From positions 124,001 through 188,000 of the forward strand of contig NZ_LMNA01000005.1 of the NCBI RefSeq assembly GCF_001422445.1: a stretch of 64,000 nucleotides of DNA. Reading direction: 5' to 3'. This DNA comes from Pseudorhodoferax sp. Leaf274. GTDB lineage: Bacteria; Pseudomonadota; Gammaproteobacteria; Burkholderiales; Burkholderiaceae_C. A model generated the notes under the pieces. That model was given only the letters and a program-made list of their open reading frames with translations, searched no databases and had not been told where the DNA came from. Of the stretch, positions 48,232-57,257 are shown in pieces. Position numbers and translations under genes: made by a program. Within the stretch, counting starts at the first letter, position 1, and each line of letters begins with the position of its first letter.

Positions 48232-49137
48232 TCAGGCCTGGACGTTGCCGAACAGGTGAACCACGAAATCCCGCAACCACGCCCGCGCCGGCTCGTTCGC
48301 ATGCCGCCGGCTCCAGTGCAGCGACACCGTGAACTCGGCCAGCGGCAGCGGCGGCTCCACCAGCGCATAGCCGCCCTGCTCGGCAAAGCCCAGCGCGATG
48401 TTGCGCGGCATCACCACGGCCAGGTCGGTCGCGCGCACGATGGCCGGCAGCACCAGGAAGTGGTGCGTGGTCAGGCGCAGCCGGTCCTGCAGCTGCAGCA
48501 ACTCCAGGATGCGCAGCGTGTCGGAATGGGTGCGCACGGCCACCAGTTCCAGTTCGCGCAGCCACTGCAGGTCGCCGGCCTTGCGGCGCGTGCGCAGCAG
48601 CGGATGGCCTTCGCGCACCAGCACGATGTAGCGGTCGCGCAGCAGCGCAACCTGCTCGTTGCCCTGCACCGTGGGCAGGAAGCCGAAGGCCAGGTCGATG
48701 CGCCCGTCGTCCAGTGCCGGGGCGATCTCGGCGGCTGGCAGCGGCATGGTCTCCACGCGCACGCCCGGCGCGGCGCGCAGCAGCGCAGCCATGAGTTCGG
48801 GCAGGAAGCGCGCCTCGCCGATGTCGGAAAGGTGCAGGCGGAACACCTGGCGCGCGCTGGCAGCATCGAAGCTGGCCTGCGCGTTCAGCGCCTGTTCCAG
48901 CAGGCCCAGCGCCTCGCGCACCGCGCTGCCCAGCGCCTCGGCCTTGGGCGTGGGCCGCACGCCCGCCCCGGCGCGCACGAACAGCGGGTCGTGCAGCAGC
49001 GCGCGCAGCCGCGCCAGGCCCTGGCTCGCGGCGGGCTGGGTGATGTCCAGCAACTCCGCTGCGCGGCTCACGTTGCGCGTGCGGCCTACCGCATCGAACA
49101 GGCGCAGCAGGTTGAGGTCGAGGTCGTTGATATGCAT
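48232..49137 (-). CDS. LysR-family transcriptional regulator, divergent from benzoylformate decarboxylase
   Basis: This is a 301-residue activator/repressor. The start MHINDLDLNLLRLFDAVGRT at 49137 gives the standard LysR N-terminus, with the HTH in RNVSRAAELLDITQPAASQG and wing RLRALLHDPLFVRAGAGVRP. The C-terminal ligand-binding domain (about 95-300) contains LHLSDIGEARFLPELMAALL, ALDDGRIDLAFGFLPTVQGN and TTHHFLVLPAIVRATDLAVV. The divergent placement, 90 bp from the decarboxylase start with a dyad between, is the classical arrangement for control of that gene. Confidence 0.93.
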   Translation of the reverse strand: MHINDLDLNLLRLFDAVGRTRNVSRAAELLDITQPAASQGLARLRALLHDPLFVRAGAGVRPTPKAEALGSAVREALGLLEQALNAQASFDAASARQVFRLHLSDIGEARFLPELMAALLRAAPGVRVETMPLPAAEIAPALDDGRIDLAFGFLPTVQGNEQVALLRDRYIVLVREGHPLLRTRRKAGDLQWLRELELVAVRTHSDTLRILELLQLQDRLRLTTHHFLVLPAIVRATDLAVVMPRNIALGFAEQGGYALVEPPLPLAEFTVSLHWSRRHANEPARAWLRDFVVHLFGNVQA

Positions 49138-49158
49138 GGCGCGCATGGTTCTTATCCG

Positions 49159-49174
49159 GATCATTTTATTGATC
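49159..49174. promoter_or_regulatory. Candidate LysR binding dyad between lysR and mdlC
   Basis: GATCA-TTTTAT-TGATC is a perfect 5-bp inverted repeat with a 6-bp AT-rich centre, inside the 90-bp divergent region. It contains the partial dyad ATCA-N6-TGAT, similar in size to LysR T-N11-A boxes. It lies 22 bp from the lysR start and 53 bp from the chosen mdlC start. Confidence 0.45.
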
Positions 49175-49227
49175 GCATGAGCGCGGCAGCCGAAGATCGC
49201 CGCTTCCCCGCCACCGACACACCTGCC

Positions 49228-50820
49228 ATGTCCCAACGACCCACCGTGCGCGAAGCCGTGCTGCAACTGCTGCGCGGCTTCGGCATCGACACCATCTTCG
49301 GCAACCCCGGCTCCACCGAGCTGCCGCTGTTCCTGGATTTCCCGCCGGACTTCCGCTACGTGCTGGGCCTGCAGGAGTCGGTGGTCGTCGGCATGGCCGA
49401 CGGCTACGCCCAGGCCACCGGCAACGCCGCGTTCGTCAACCTGCACTCGGCGGCCGGCGTGGGCCACGCCATGGGCAACATCTTCACGGCGCACAAGAAC
49501 CGCACGCCCATGGTCATCACGGCCGGGCAACAGGCGCGCTCCATCCTGCCGTTCGAGCCGTTCCTGTTCTCGGCCCAAGCGACCGAGCTGCCCAAGCCCT
49601 ACGTGAAGTGGAGCTGCGAGCCTGCGCGGGCCGAAGACGTGCCGCTGGCCATCGCGCGGGCCTACTACGTGGCCATGCAGGAACCCAAGGGGCCGGTGCT
49701 GGTGTCGATCCCGGCCGACGACTGGGCCCGGCCGACCGACCCCGTGCCGCCGCGCACCGTGAGCCAGGTGGCGCGGCCCGACCCGGCCCTGCTGGCACGC
49801 ATCGGCCAACTGCTGGACGACAGCCGCAGGCCGGCGCTCGTGGTCGGCGCCGCCACCGACCGCGCGGGCGCCTGGGACGCCGTCGTCGCGCTGGCCGAGC
49901 GCTACCAGGCGCGCGTGTGGATCGCGCCGATGTCGGGCCGTGCCGGCTTCCCCGAGGACCACGCGCTGTTCGCCGGCTTCCTGCCGGCCATGCGCGAGCA
50001 GATCGTGCACAAGCTCGCCGGCCACGACTTCGTGCTCGCGCTGGGCGCGGCGGCCTTCACCTACCACGTCGAGGGCAGCGGCCCGCATCTGCCGGCCGGC
50101 GCCAGCCTGGCGCAGATCGTCGACGACCCGCAGGTCGCGGCCTGGGCGCCGGTGGGGTTGGCGGTGGTCGCCAACATCCGGCTGGCGGTGCAGGACCTGC
50201 TGGCCCGCCCGGTGGCCGATGCCCGTCACCGCGAGCCGCCACCGGCGCGCCAGCCGGCGCTGGTGCCGCAGGCGCCGGCCCCCGGCGTGCGCCCCTCCAC
50301 CGCGTGGGTGCTGCACCGCCTGGACGGGCTGCGCCCGGCCGGTGCCGTGGTCGTGGAAGAGGCGCCCAGCGCGCGCCACACCATGCAGCAGCTGCTGCCC
50401 ATGCGCGCGGCCGGCAGCTTCTACACCATGTGCAGCGGCGGCCTGGGCTACAGCCTGCCGGCCGCCGTGGGCGTGGCGCTGGGCCGGCCGGGCGAGAAGG
50501 TCATCGCGCTGGTCGGCGACGGCTCGGCCATGTATGCCATCCAGGCGCTGTGGAGCGCCGCCCAGCTGCGCCTGCCGATCACGGTGCTGATCCTCAAGAA
50601 CCGCAGCTACGCGGCGCTGAACATGTTCGCGCCGGCCTTCGGCTTCGCGGCCGGCGCCGAGCTGCCCGGCACCGCCCTGCCCGACCTGGACTTCGTGGCG
50701 CTGGCCCAGGGCCACGGCTGCCAGGGCCTGCGCGCGTCCGATGCCGAATCGCTGGAGCGGCTGCTGCCGCAGGCGCTGGGCGCGGCACGGCCGACCCTGC
50801 TGGAAATCGAAGTCGATTGA
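49228..50820 (+). CDS. mdlC: Benzoylformate decarboxylase (ThDP-dependent)
   Basis: The enzyme decarboxylates benzoylformate (phenylglyoxylate) or a related aryl 2-oxo acid to the aldehyde, using thiamine diphosphate and Mg. It has 530 residues (P. putida MdlC 528). Catalytic residues of the P. putida enzyme are matched: Ser29 in FGNPGSTELP (Ser26), Glu50 in GLQESVVVG (Glu47), His73 in NLHSAAGVGH (His70) and His280 in GAAAFTYHVEG (His281). The ThDP/Mg motif is GDGSAMYAIQALWS...LKN. The start at 49228 aligns with the family; an upstream ATG at 49177 would add 17 residues. A Bug gene follows 22 nt downstream. Confidence 0.92.
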   Translation: MSQRPTVREAVLQLLRGFGIDTIFGNPGSTELPLFLDFPPDFRYVLGLQESVVVGMADGYAQATGNAAFVNLHSAAGVGHAMGNIFTAHKNRTPMVITAGQQARSILPFEPFLFSAQATELPKPYVKWSCEPARAEDVPLAIARAYYVAMQEPKGPVLVSIPADDWARPTDPVPPRTVSQVARPDPALLARIGQLLDDSRRPALVVGAATDRAGAWDAVVALAERYQARVWIAPMSGRAGFPEDHALFAGFLPAMREQIVHKLAGHDFVLALGAAAFTYHVEGSGPHLPAGASLAQIVDDPQVAAWAPVGLAVVANIRLAVQDLLARPVADARHREPPPARQPALVPQAPAPGVRPSTAWVLHRLDGLRPAGAVVVEEAPSARHTMQQLLPMRAAGSFYTMCSGGLGYSLPAAVGVALGRPGEKVIALVGDGSAMYAIQALWSAAQLRLPITVLILKNRSYAALNMFAPAFGFAAGAELPGTALPDLDFVALAQGHGCQGLRASDAESLERLLPQALGAARPTLLEIEVD

Positions 50821-50842
50821 AGAACGCCCAAGGAGACAAGAC

Positions 50843-51811
50843 ATGCCCATCCCCCGCCGCAGCGCCCTCGCCCTGCTGACCGCCCTGGCCACCACCGGCA
50901 CCGCCCGGGCCCAGGCCTGGCCGGCCAAGCCGATCCGCCTGGTCGTCAACTTTCCGCCCGGCGGCGCCGCCGACCAGATCGCGCGCGCCGTGGGCACGCC
51001 GCTGGCCGAAGCCCTGGGCCAGCCCGTGGTGGTGGAGAACCGCGGCGGCGCCAACGGCAACATCGGCGGCGAGGCCGTGGCCAAGGCCGCGCCGGACGGC
51101 TACACGCTGCTCATGAGCTCGGGCGGCATGGTCTCGGTCAACCCGCACATCTATGCGCGCATGCCGTTCGACCCCGCGCGCGACCTCGTGCCCGTGGCCT
51201 CGGCCGCGCGCGTGCTGGTCTACCTGCTGGTGCGGCCCGACCTGCCGCCGCGCAACATCGCCGAGTTCATCGCCTACCTGAAGGCCAACCCGGGCAAGCT
51301 GTCGTACGGCTCGCCCGGCAACGGCAGTTCGCCGCACCTGGCCGGCGAGATGATGAAGTCGCAGGCCGGCGTGTTCGCCGTGCACGTGCCCTACCGCGGC
51401 GCGGCGCCGGCCCTGCAGGATCTGCTGGCCGGCCAGATCGACTACTTCTTCGACCCCGGCATCGGCCTGAACCAGGTGCGCGCGGGCAAGCTGCGGCTGC
51501 TGGCCGTGGGCAGCCCGCACCGCTCGCCGGCCTTCCCGGACGTGCCCACGCTGGCCGAGGCAGGGCTCAAGGGCTTCGACGCCGACACCGTGTTCGGCTT
51601 CTACGCACCGGCCGGCACGCCGGCGGACGTGGTCGCGCGGCTGAACCGCGAGATCAACCGCATCCTGCAGACGCCGCCGCTGCGCGAACGCATGCTGGCG
51701 CTGGGGGGCGAGGCGCTGCCGCTCACGCCGGAACAGTTCCACCAGCGCGCGCTGGACGACTCCAGGCGCTTCGGCGCGGTGATCCGGGAACGCGGCATCC
51801 GCGGCGATTGA
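50843..51811 (+). CDS. Bug-family (TctC-like) tripartite tricarboxylate binding protein, first copy
   Basis: This is a periplasmic solute receptor of 322 residues. AAGGAGA precedes the ATG at 50843. The signal peptide is RRSALALLTALATTGTARA (residues 5-23). Family features: WPAKPIRLVVNFPPGGAADQ, the Bug loop VVVENRGGANGNIGGEAVAK, PYRGAAPALQDLLAGQIDYF and FPDVPTLAEAGLKGFDADTV. No TctA or TctB membrane partner lies nearby. It probably delivers a carboxylated aromatic or its breakdown product, judging from the mdlC gene 22 nt upstream. Confidence 0.92.
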   Translation: MPIPRRSALALLTALATTGTARAQAWPAKPIRLVVNFPPGGAADQIARAVGTPLAEALGQPVVVENRGGANGNIGGEAVAKAAPDGYTLLMSSGGMVSVNPHIYARMPFDPARDLVPVASAARVLVYLLVRPDLPPRNIAEFIAYLKANPGKLSYGSPGNGSSPHLAGEMMKSQAGVFAVHVPYRGAAPALQDLLAGQIDYFFDPGIGLNQVRAGKLRLLAVGSPHRSPAFPDVPTLAEAGLKGFDADTVFGFYAPAGTPADVVARLNREINRILQTPPLRERMLALGGEALPLTPEQFHQRALDDSRRFGAVIRERGIRGD

Positions 51812-51832
51812 ACGGCCGCGACACGTTACAAC

Positions 51833-51861
51833 TTGTTAGCACTGCCGTATTGACATATAAC
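51833..51861 (+). promoter_or_regulatory. Sigma-70-like promoter of the hybrid kinase gene
   Basis: TTGTTA (51833-51838) and TATAAC (51856-51861) are separated by exactly 17 bp within a locally AT-rich stretch, about 130 bp before the kinase ATG. A second TTGACA at 51850-51855 has no good -10 partner. The predicted leader is about 120 nt. Confidence 0.5.
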
Positions 51862-51990
51862 CTCCTAACTTCGTTCGATTTCATACGCTTATCCAGCGCC
51901 TCGGGCGCCACGGCCAGGCGGTCGGCGGAGTCCAAGCCGTCCCATGGCCGCGGCCGGCCTGTTGCCCCCGAAGACCAGGGCTGGAGACCC

Positions 51991-54735
51991 ATGAACGAAG
52001 TGCTCGGCACGCTGGCGGTGGTTCTGTTCGGCATCGCCGCGCTGGCGTTGTGGCGGCAGTCCACGGCCCAGCGGGCCTTGCGGCGCATGCAGGCCGACGC
52101 CGAGCAGCGCGCCTCGGCCCTGTCGGAGAGCGAGGCCTTCATGCGCACGCTGACCGAGACCGGCCAGTCCAGCCTGGTCGTGACCGACCGCCATGACCGC
52201 GTGCGCCACGTCAACAGCCAGTGGCTGCAGCTGTTCGGCTACGGGCGCGGCGACATGGACACGCTGGTGGCCGCCGACGTGCATGCCGACGGCGAGGCCG
52301 CGCGCGCGCGGCTGCACGCCCAGATGCAGCGCGACGGCGCGCTGCGCCACTGCGAGACGCGCTTTCGGCGCAAGGACGGCACGGAGTTCTGGGGCCTCAT
52401 GGACTCGGCCCGCGTGCGCATCGCCGGCGAGGTGCTGCGTGTGACCTGGATCACCGACAACACCGAGGAACACGCCGCGGCCGAGCGGCTGCGTGCACTG
52501 GCGGCCGAGCAGGAACTGCTGCTGCAGAACCTGCAGGTGGGCATCGTCTACACCGGCGACGGCAAGCTGCTGCGCGCCAACCCGCGCTTTGCCGAGATGT
52601 TCGGCTTCGCCGACACCGAGAGCCTGGTGGGCCGCGCCAGCGCCTGCCTGTACCCGGACGAGGCCGAGCTCAAACGCTTCGGCGCCGAGGTGGGCAAGGC
52701 CTTCGCGGCGGGCCAGGTGTTCAGCGGCGAATGGAAGGCGGCCCGCCAGGACCGCAGCACCTTCGACGCCTACGCCCGTGCGCGCGCCATCAGCCACCCC
52801 GGCCACCAGTACGCCACGATCTGGATGATCGACGACATCACCGAGCGCAAGCGCGCGGAGGAGGCGCTGCGCGTGGCCCATGCGGCGCAGCTGGCGATCT
52901 TCGAGGCCGCCAGCGTGGGCATCGCCATCCTGCGCGACGGCGTGATCCTGCGCTGCAACCGCCGGCTGGACGACATCTTCGGCTACGCCCCCGGCGAGCT
53001 GCAGGACAAGCCCACGCGCATCTGGTATGCCAGCGACGCCGCCTACGCCGAGGGCCGCCAGGTCGCCAACGCGCGCATCGGCCACAGCAGCCGCCACGAC
53101 CTGCAGCTGCGGCGCAAGGACGGCACGCTGTTCTGGTGCCGCATGCAGGCGCGCTACATCGATCCGGACTCGGTGCACGGCAGCGTCTGGGTGATGGAGG
53201 ACGTGACCGAGGAGAACGCCGCCGCCGAGGCGCTGCGCGAGGCCAAGCGCCTGGCCGACGAGGCCACGCAGGCCAAGTCCATGTTCTTGGCGAACATGAG
53301 CCATGAGATCCGCACGCCGATGAACGCCATCATCGGCATGTCGCACCTGGCGCTCAAGACCGACCTCAGCCCGCGCCAGCGCGACTACATCGCCAAGGTG
53401 CACGGCGCCGGCACGGCGCTGCTGGGCATCGTCAACGACATCCTGGACTTCTCCAAGATCGAGGCCGGCAAGCTGGAGATCGAGCACGTGCCCTTCGAGC
53501 TGGCCCAGGTGCTGGCCGACGTCGGCACGCTGGTGGACGGCAAGGCGGGCGAGAAGGGCCTGGCGCTGACGGTGGAGGTGGCGCCGGACGTGCCGCCCGC
53601 GCTCGTCGGCGACCCGCTGCGGCTGGGCCAGGTGGTGACCAACCTGGTCAGCAACGCCATCAAGTTCACCGAGCACGGCCACGTGGCGGTGCAGGTGCGG
53701 CTGCTCGAACGCGAGCCGGACGGCGTGCGGCTGCAGCTGGAGGTGCGCGACAGCGGCATCGGCATGAGCGCCGCGCAGACCGCCCGGCTGTTCCAGGCGT
53801 TCTCGCAGGCCGACGGCTCGACCACGCGCAAATACGGCGGCACCGGCCTGGGCCTGACCATCAGCAAGCGGCTGGTGGAGACCATGGGCGGCAGCATCGG
53901 CGTGGACTCCACGCCCGGCCAGGGCAGCCGCTTCTGGTTCGACATGCGCCTGGGCGTGGCCACGCGCGGCAGCACGGCCGCCATGCCGGCGCCCCGGGCG
54001 CACGGACCCGTGCCGCTGCGTGGCGTGCGCCTGCTGCTGGCCGAGGACAACGAGATCAACCAGCAGATCGCCGTGGAACTGCTGCAGGGCGCCGGCGCCA
54101 CGGTGGCGGTGGCCGCCAACGGCCAGGAGGCGCTCGACCTGCTGGCCGGCGGCGGCGCCTTCGACGCGGTGCTGATGGACCTGCAGATGCCGGTGATGGG
54201 CGGCCTGCAGGCCACCGCGCTGATCCGCGCCGACGCACGCTTCGCGCAGCTGCCCATCATCGCGCTGACCGCGCACGCGATGCCCGAGGAGCGCGACCGC
54301 TGCCTGGCCGCCGGCATGGTGGACCACATCACCAAGCCCATCGACCCGGCCGCCATGCTGCAGACGCTGGCACGCTGGGTGCAGCCGCGCCACGGCGCGC
54401 CGCCCGCCGAAGCGCTGGCCGCGCTCGCACCGGCCCCACCGGCCCCACCGTCCGCACCGTCCGCACCGTCCGCACCGTCCGCGACCGCCGAAGTCGCCCG
54501 GGCGCCCGCCGCCACGCCGGCCGAACTCGCACGGCACGCCACCCGGCTGGCCGAACTGCTGCAGGCCGGCGACAGCGATGCAGGCGACTACTTCCACATG
54601 CACCGCGCCGCCCTGCGCCAGCTGCTGGGCGATGGCGCCACCAACCGCGTGGCGAGCGCGCTGGACGGCTACGAATTCGACGCGGCGCTGGACCACCTGC
54701 GCGGCGCCGTGCAGGCGCACGGCATCGCGGTGTAG
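51991..54735 (+). CDS. Multi-PAS hybrid sensor histidine kinase with C-terminal receiver
   Basis: This 914-residue sensor probably sits under the inner membrane. GGAGA precedes the ATG. One N-terminal membrane helix (about residues 5-21) has almost no periplasmic part, so sensing should be cytosolic. Three PAS domains follow: about 45-165, 170-290 and 298-412, the last two with typical KDGTLFW or YAxxW-like segments. HisKA has the phospho-acceptor His438 ([20 protein letters not shown]). HATPase_c has N box NLVSNAIKF (551), DSGIG (587) and GGTGLGL (616). The receiver has phospho-acceptor Asp730 ([13 protein letters not shown]). A Pro/Ala/Ser linker encoded by a 9-bp repeat and a helical C-terminal domain without an Hpt-type His end the protein. 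It lies between two Bug genes with no separate response regulator. Confidence 0.92.
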   Translation: MNEVLGTLAVVLFGIAALALWRQSTAQRALRRMQADAEQRASALSESEAFMRTLTETGQSSLVVTDRHDRVRHVNSQWLQLFGYGRGDMDTLVAADVHADGEAARARLHAQMQRDGALRHCETRFRRKDGTEFWGLMDSARVRIAGEVLRVTWITDNTEEHAAAERLRALAAEQELLLQNLQVGIVYTGDGKLLRANPRFAEMFGFADTESLVGRASACLYPDEAELKRFGAEVGKAFAAGQVFSGEWKAARQDRSTFDAYARARAISHPGHQYATIWMIDDITERKRAEEALRVAHAAQLAIFEAASVGIAILRDGVILRCNRRLDDIFGYAPGELQDKPTRIWYASDAAYAEGRQVANARIGHSSRHDLQLRRKDGTLFWCRMQARYIDPDSVHGSVWVMEDVTEENAAAEALREAKRLADEATQAKSMFLANMSHEIRTPMNAIIGMSHLALKTDLSPRQRDYIAKVHGAGTALLGIVNDILDFSKIEAGKLEIEHVPFELAQVLADVGTLVDGKAGEKGLALTVEVAPDVPPALVGDPLRLGQVVTNLVSNAIKFTEHGHVAVQVRLLEREPDGVRLQLEVRDSGIGMSAAQTARLFQAFSQADGSTTRKYGGTGLGLTISKRLVETMGGSIGVDSTPGQGSRFWFDMRLGVATRGSTAAMPAPRAHGPVPLRGVRLLLAEDNEINQQIAVELLQGAGATVAVAANGQEALDLLAGGGAFDAVLMDLQMPVMGGLQATALIRADARFAQLPIIALTAHAMPEERDRCLAAGMVDHITKPIDPAAMLQTLARWVQPRHGAPPAEALAALAPAPPAPPSAPSAPSAPSATAEVARAPAATPAELARHATRLAELLQAGDSDAGDYFHMHRAALRQLLGDGATNRVASALDGYEFDAALDHLRGAVQAHGIAV
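54431..54484 (+). repeat. 9-bp tandem repeat inside the kinase gene
   Basis: Six consecutive 9-bp units, first two of CCGGCCCCA and then four of CCGTCCGCA with the last one altered at its 3' end, encode the linker [18 protein letters not shown]. The in-frame unit size means copy number can change without frameshift. Only the spacer between the receiver and the C-terminal domain would vary. Confidence 0.8.
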
Positions 54736-54794
54736 AAGGCTCGGCGCGTGCGCGGCCACGTAACATCCGGCCGCTTCACTTTCCGAGGAGACCC

Positions 54795-55805
54795 ATGCCG
54801 TTCGATCCGCCCACCCGGCTGCGCCCGCCCATGCAGCCCGTCACACGCCGCTGGCTCGGCCGGCTCGCGCTGGCCGCCTGTGCCGCGCCGGCGCTGGCCC
54901 AGCCGATCCAGCCGCTGGACGGCGGCCCGCTGCGCATCGTGGTCGGCTATCCGCCCGGCGGCGCCACCGACCGCGTGGCCCGCATCGTCGGCGACAAGCT
55001 CGCCAGCAAGCTAGGCATCGCCGTCATCGTGGAGAACAAGCCCGGCGCCGGCGGCCGCCTCGCGGCGCAGCAGGCCAAGGCCACGCCCGCCGGCCAGAAC
55101 GTGCTGATGCTGGCCAACCCCGCCGTCATGGTGGTGGCACCGCTGGTGTTCAAGGACAACGGCTACGACGCCGAACGCGACTTCGTGCCCGTGGCGCATG
55201 TCAACGACTACGAGTTCGGCCTGGCGGTGTCCACCGCCGTGCCGGTCAAGGAACTCTCGCACCTGCTGGCCTGGATGCGCGCCAACCCCAACCAGGCCAA
55301 CGTGGGCGTGCCGGCCACCGGCAGCCTGCCGCACTTCTTCGCGCTGATGCTGGGCGACAAGGCCAAGGTGCGCACCGAGGTCATCGGCTACAAGGGCTCG
55401 GCCCCGGCCATCACCGACCTGATCGGCGGCCAGCTGCCGATGGCCGTGGACACCTTCGACGTGCTGGTGCCGCAGCACGAGGCCGGCAAGCTGCGCGTGC
55501 TGGCGGTCTCGGGGGCCAAGCGCTCGGCCTTCGCGCCCGACGTGCCGACCTTCAAGGAAGCCGGCCTGGACCTGGCCGCGCTGGGCTGGAACACCTTCTT
55601 CGCACCGGCCAGCATGCCGCCCGAGAAGGCCACGCGCCTGGCCGGCGCGATCCACGAGGTCATGCAGGACCCGGACACGCAGCGCAAGTTCACCGACACG
55701 CGCATGCAGCCCGTGGTCAGCACGCAGGCGCAGACCGCCGCAATGCTCAAGGCCTACCGCGCGCAGTGGGCACCGGTGGTGCAGAAGTCGGGGTACCAGC
55801 CGTGA
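54795..55805 (+). CDS. Bug-family (TctC-like) binding protein, second copy
   Basis: This is a periplasmic solute receptor of 336 residues. GAGGAGA precedes the ATG at 54795. The cytosolic leader MPFDPPTRLRPPMQP precedes a twin-Arg-less signal TRRWLGRLALAACAAPALAQ. Features: LRIVVGYPPGGATDRVARIV, VIVENKPGAGGRLAAQQAKA, VIGYKGSAPAITDLIGGQLP and FAPDVPTFKEAGLDLAALGW. It is only moderately similar to the first Bug protein, so it probably binds a different ligand. Its stop overlaps the thioesterase GTG start, tying it to that gene. Confidence 0.92.
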   Translation: MPFDPPTRLRPPMQPVTRRWLGRLALAACAAPALAQPIQPLDGGPLRIVVGYPPGGATDRVARIVGDKLASKLGIAVIVENKPGAGGRLAAQQAKATPAGQNVLMLANPAVMVVAPLVFKDNGYDAERDFVPVAHVNDYEFGLAVSTAVPVKELSHLLAWMRANPNQANVGVPATGSLPHFFALMLGDKAKVRTEVIGYKGSAPAITDLIGGQLPMAVDTFDVLVPQHEAGKLRVLAVSGAKRSAFAPDVPTFKEAGLDLAALGWNTFFAPASMPPEKATRLAGAIHEVMQDPDTQRKFTDTRMQPVVSTQAQTAAMLKAYRAQWAPVVQKSGYQP

Positions 55806-56233
55806 GCGATGCGGTGTCCCGCAGCGTCGTCCACCGCGTGCGCGTCGAGTTCGGCGACTGCGACCCGGCCCGCATCGTCTGGTTTCCGAACTACTTCCGC
55901 TGGATCGACGCGGCAGGCCACCACTTCTTCGTGCAATGCGGCGTGCCGCCCTGGCACGAACTGGAGAAGAGCCGCGGCATCCTGGGCACGCCCATCGTCG
56001 ACACCCACGCGCGCTTCGTGCAGACGGCCAGCTATGGCGACACGCTGGACATCGCGGTGTCGGTGGCGCAGTGGCGGCGCAGCAGCTTCGTGATGCGCCA
56101 CCGCGTGACGCGCGGCGAGGTGCTGATCATGGAGTGCGACGAGGTGCGCATCTTCGCCGCGCACCGTGAAGACCATGCACCGGGCATCCGCGCCGTGCCG
56201 ATTCCCGAGGACATCCGCGCGCTCTGCGCCTGA
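55802..56233 (+). CDS. Hot-dog fold acyl-CoA thioesterase, 4-hydroxybenzoyl-CoA type
   Basis: It is predicted to hydrolyse an aroyl-CoA (4-hydroxybenzoyl-CoA or similar) to the free acid. It has 143 residues from the GTG at 55802, which overlaps the Bug stop as GTGA. The family signature VEFGDCDPARIVWFPNYFRW contains the catalytic Asp21, equivalent to Asp17 of the Pseudomonas 4-HBA-CoA thioesterase. HARFVQTASYGDTLDIAVSV and HRVTRGEVLIMECDEVRIFA complete the hot-dog fold. It is followed after 78 nt by an SDR gene. The exact acyl group is inferred from context. Confidence 0.88.
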   Translation: MSDAVSRSVVHRVRVEFGDCDPARIVWFPNYFRWIDAAGHHFFVQCGVPPWHELEKSRGILGTPIVDTHARFVQTASYGDTLDIAVSVAQWRRSSFVMRHRVTRGEVLIMECDEVRIFAAHREDHAPGIRAVPIPEDIRALCA

Positions 56234-56311
56234 CGGCGCCGCGTCGCCAGTGTTGCAACCGGCGCGCGGCCGTCGGTGCATGCTCCGCGTTCCAACACAA
56301 GGAGGCAACGC

Positions 56312-57076
56312 ATGTCTTTGTTCTCGCTGGCCGGCCAGGTGGCCATCGTCACGGGGTCCTCGCGCGGCATCGGCCGCGCCATCGCCGAACGCATGGCCGA
56401 GCACGGCGCCAAGGTGGTGATCTCCTCGCGCAAGGCCGAGGCCTGCGAGGAAGTCGCCGCCGCGATCTGCCGCGCGCACGGCGCGGGCGCGGCCACCGCC
56501 ATTGCGGCCAACATCTCCTCCAAGGACGAACTGCGCCATCTGGTCGAGGAGACCGGGCGCCGGCTCGGCCCGGTGGACGCGCTGGTCTGCAACGCTGCCA
56601 GCAACCCCTACTACGGGCCCATGGCCGGGATCGAGGACGCGCAGTTCCGCAAGATCCTGGAGAACAACGTCATCGCCAACCACTGGCTGATCGGCTTCGC
56701 GGTGCCGGGCATGGTGGAGCGCAAGCGCGGCAGCATCACCATCGTCTCGTCCATCGGCGGGCTGCGCGGCTCGCCCATCCTCGGTGCCTACTGCATCTCC
56801 AAGGCCGCCGACATGCAGCTGGCGCGCAACCTGGCCGTGGAATACGGGCCGCACAACGTGCGCGTGAACTGCATCGCGCCGGGCCTTGTCAAGACCGACT
56901 TCGCGCGGGCGCTGTGGGAAGACCAGGAATTGCTGGCCAAGCGCACGGCCACCACGCCGCTGCGCCGCATCGGCGAGCCCGATGAGATCGCCGGCGCGGC
57001 GGTGTTCCTGGCCTCGCAGGCCGGCGCGTTCATGACCGGTCAGAACCTCGTCATCGACGGCGGCGTGACGTGCTAA
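56312..57076 (+). CDS. Short-chain dehydrogenase/reductase
   Basis: This is an NAD(P)-dependent oxidoreductase of 254 residues. AAGGAGG precedes the ATG at 56312. The cofactor motif TGSSRGIGRAIAE (residues 14-26) is followed by CNAAS, Asn119, Ser146 or Ser147 (TIVSSIGG), and the catalytic pair Tyr160-x3-Lys164 (GAYCISKAADMQ). The end reads VFLASQAGAFMTGQNLVIDG. Arg40 and Lys41 (VVISSRKAEA) favour NADP. The overall sequence resembles DHRS4-like and 3-oxoacyl reductases. Its substrate is probably a hydroxyacyl or aryl alcohol intermediate of the island, which is an inference. Confidence 0.9.
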   Translation: MSLFSLAGQVAIVTGSSRGIGRAIAERMAEHGAKVVISSRKAEACEEVAAAICRAHGAGAATAIAANISSKDELRHLVEETGRRLGPVDALVCNAASNPYYGPMAGIEDAQFRKILENNVIANHWLIGFAVPGMVERKRGSITIVSSIGGLRGSPILGAYCISKAADMQLARNLAVEYGPHNVRVNCIAPGLVKTDFARALWEDQELLAKRTATTPLRRIGEPDEIAGAAVFLASQAGAFMTGQNLVIDGGVTC

Positions 57077-57088
57077 GACCACCCCTCT

Positions 57089-57114
57089 GGATGTCTCACT
57101 TCGTGTAGACATCC
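57089..57114 (+). terminator. Stem-loop after the SDR gene
   Basis: GGATGTCT (57089-57096) pairs perfectly with AGACATCC (57107-57114), and CAC-TTC-GTG can extend it inside with one bulge. It starts 12 nt after the SDR stop. No U-run follows, so it is a terminator-like or mRNA-protecting hairpin. The rest of the gap to 57257 shows nothing else that I can recognise. Confidence 0.4.
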
Positions 57115-57257
57115 GATCCCGCTGGAGGGGCGCTGCCTGCGGCCTGGCAGAGCCAGTTCCGCGGCGTCTGCTGGCATGGCCTGCTCCGCGGCCTTCGGTG
57201 CAGCGTCGCGCAAGCCTGAGCCGCGCCTTGCGGATGCAGCACGTCGTCGCCGGCCCA

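Noticed and set aside
49138-51084. Continuous minus-strand frame that would fuse a 650-residue extension to the LysR protein
   Set aside because: The extension is antisense to mdlC and has no family match, while the LysR N-terminus is complete at 49137.
57115-57257. Possible small gene between the SDR and tetR genes
   Set aside because: Short frames there lack a Shine-Dalgarno and any recognisable sequence, so it is treated as intergenic.
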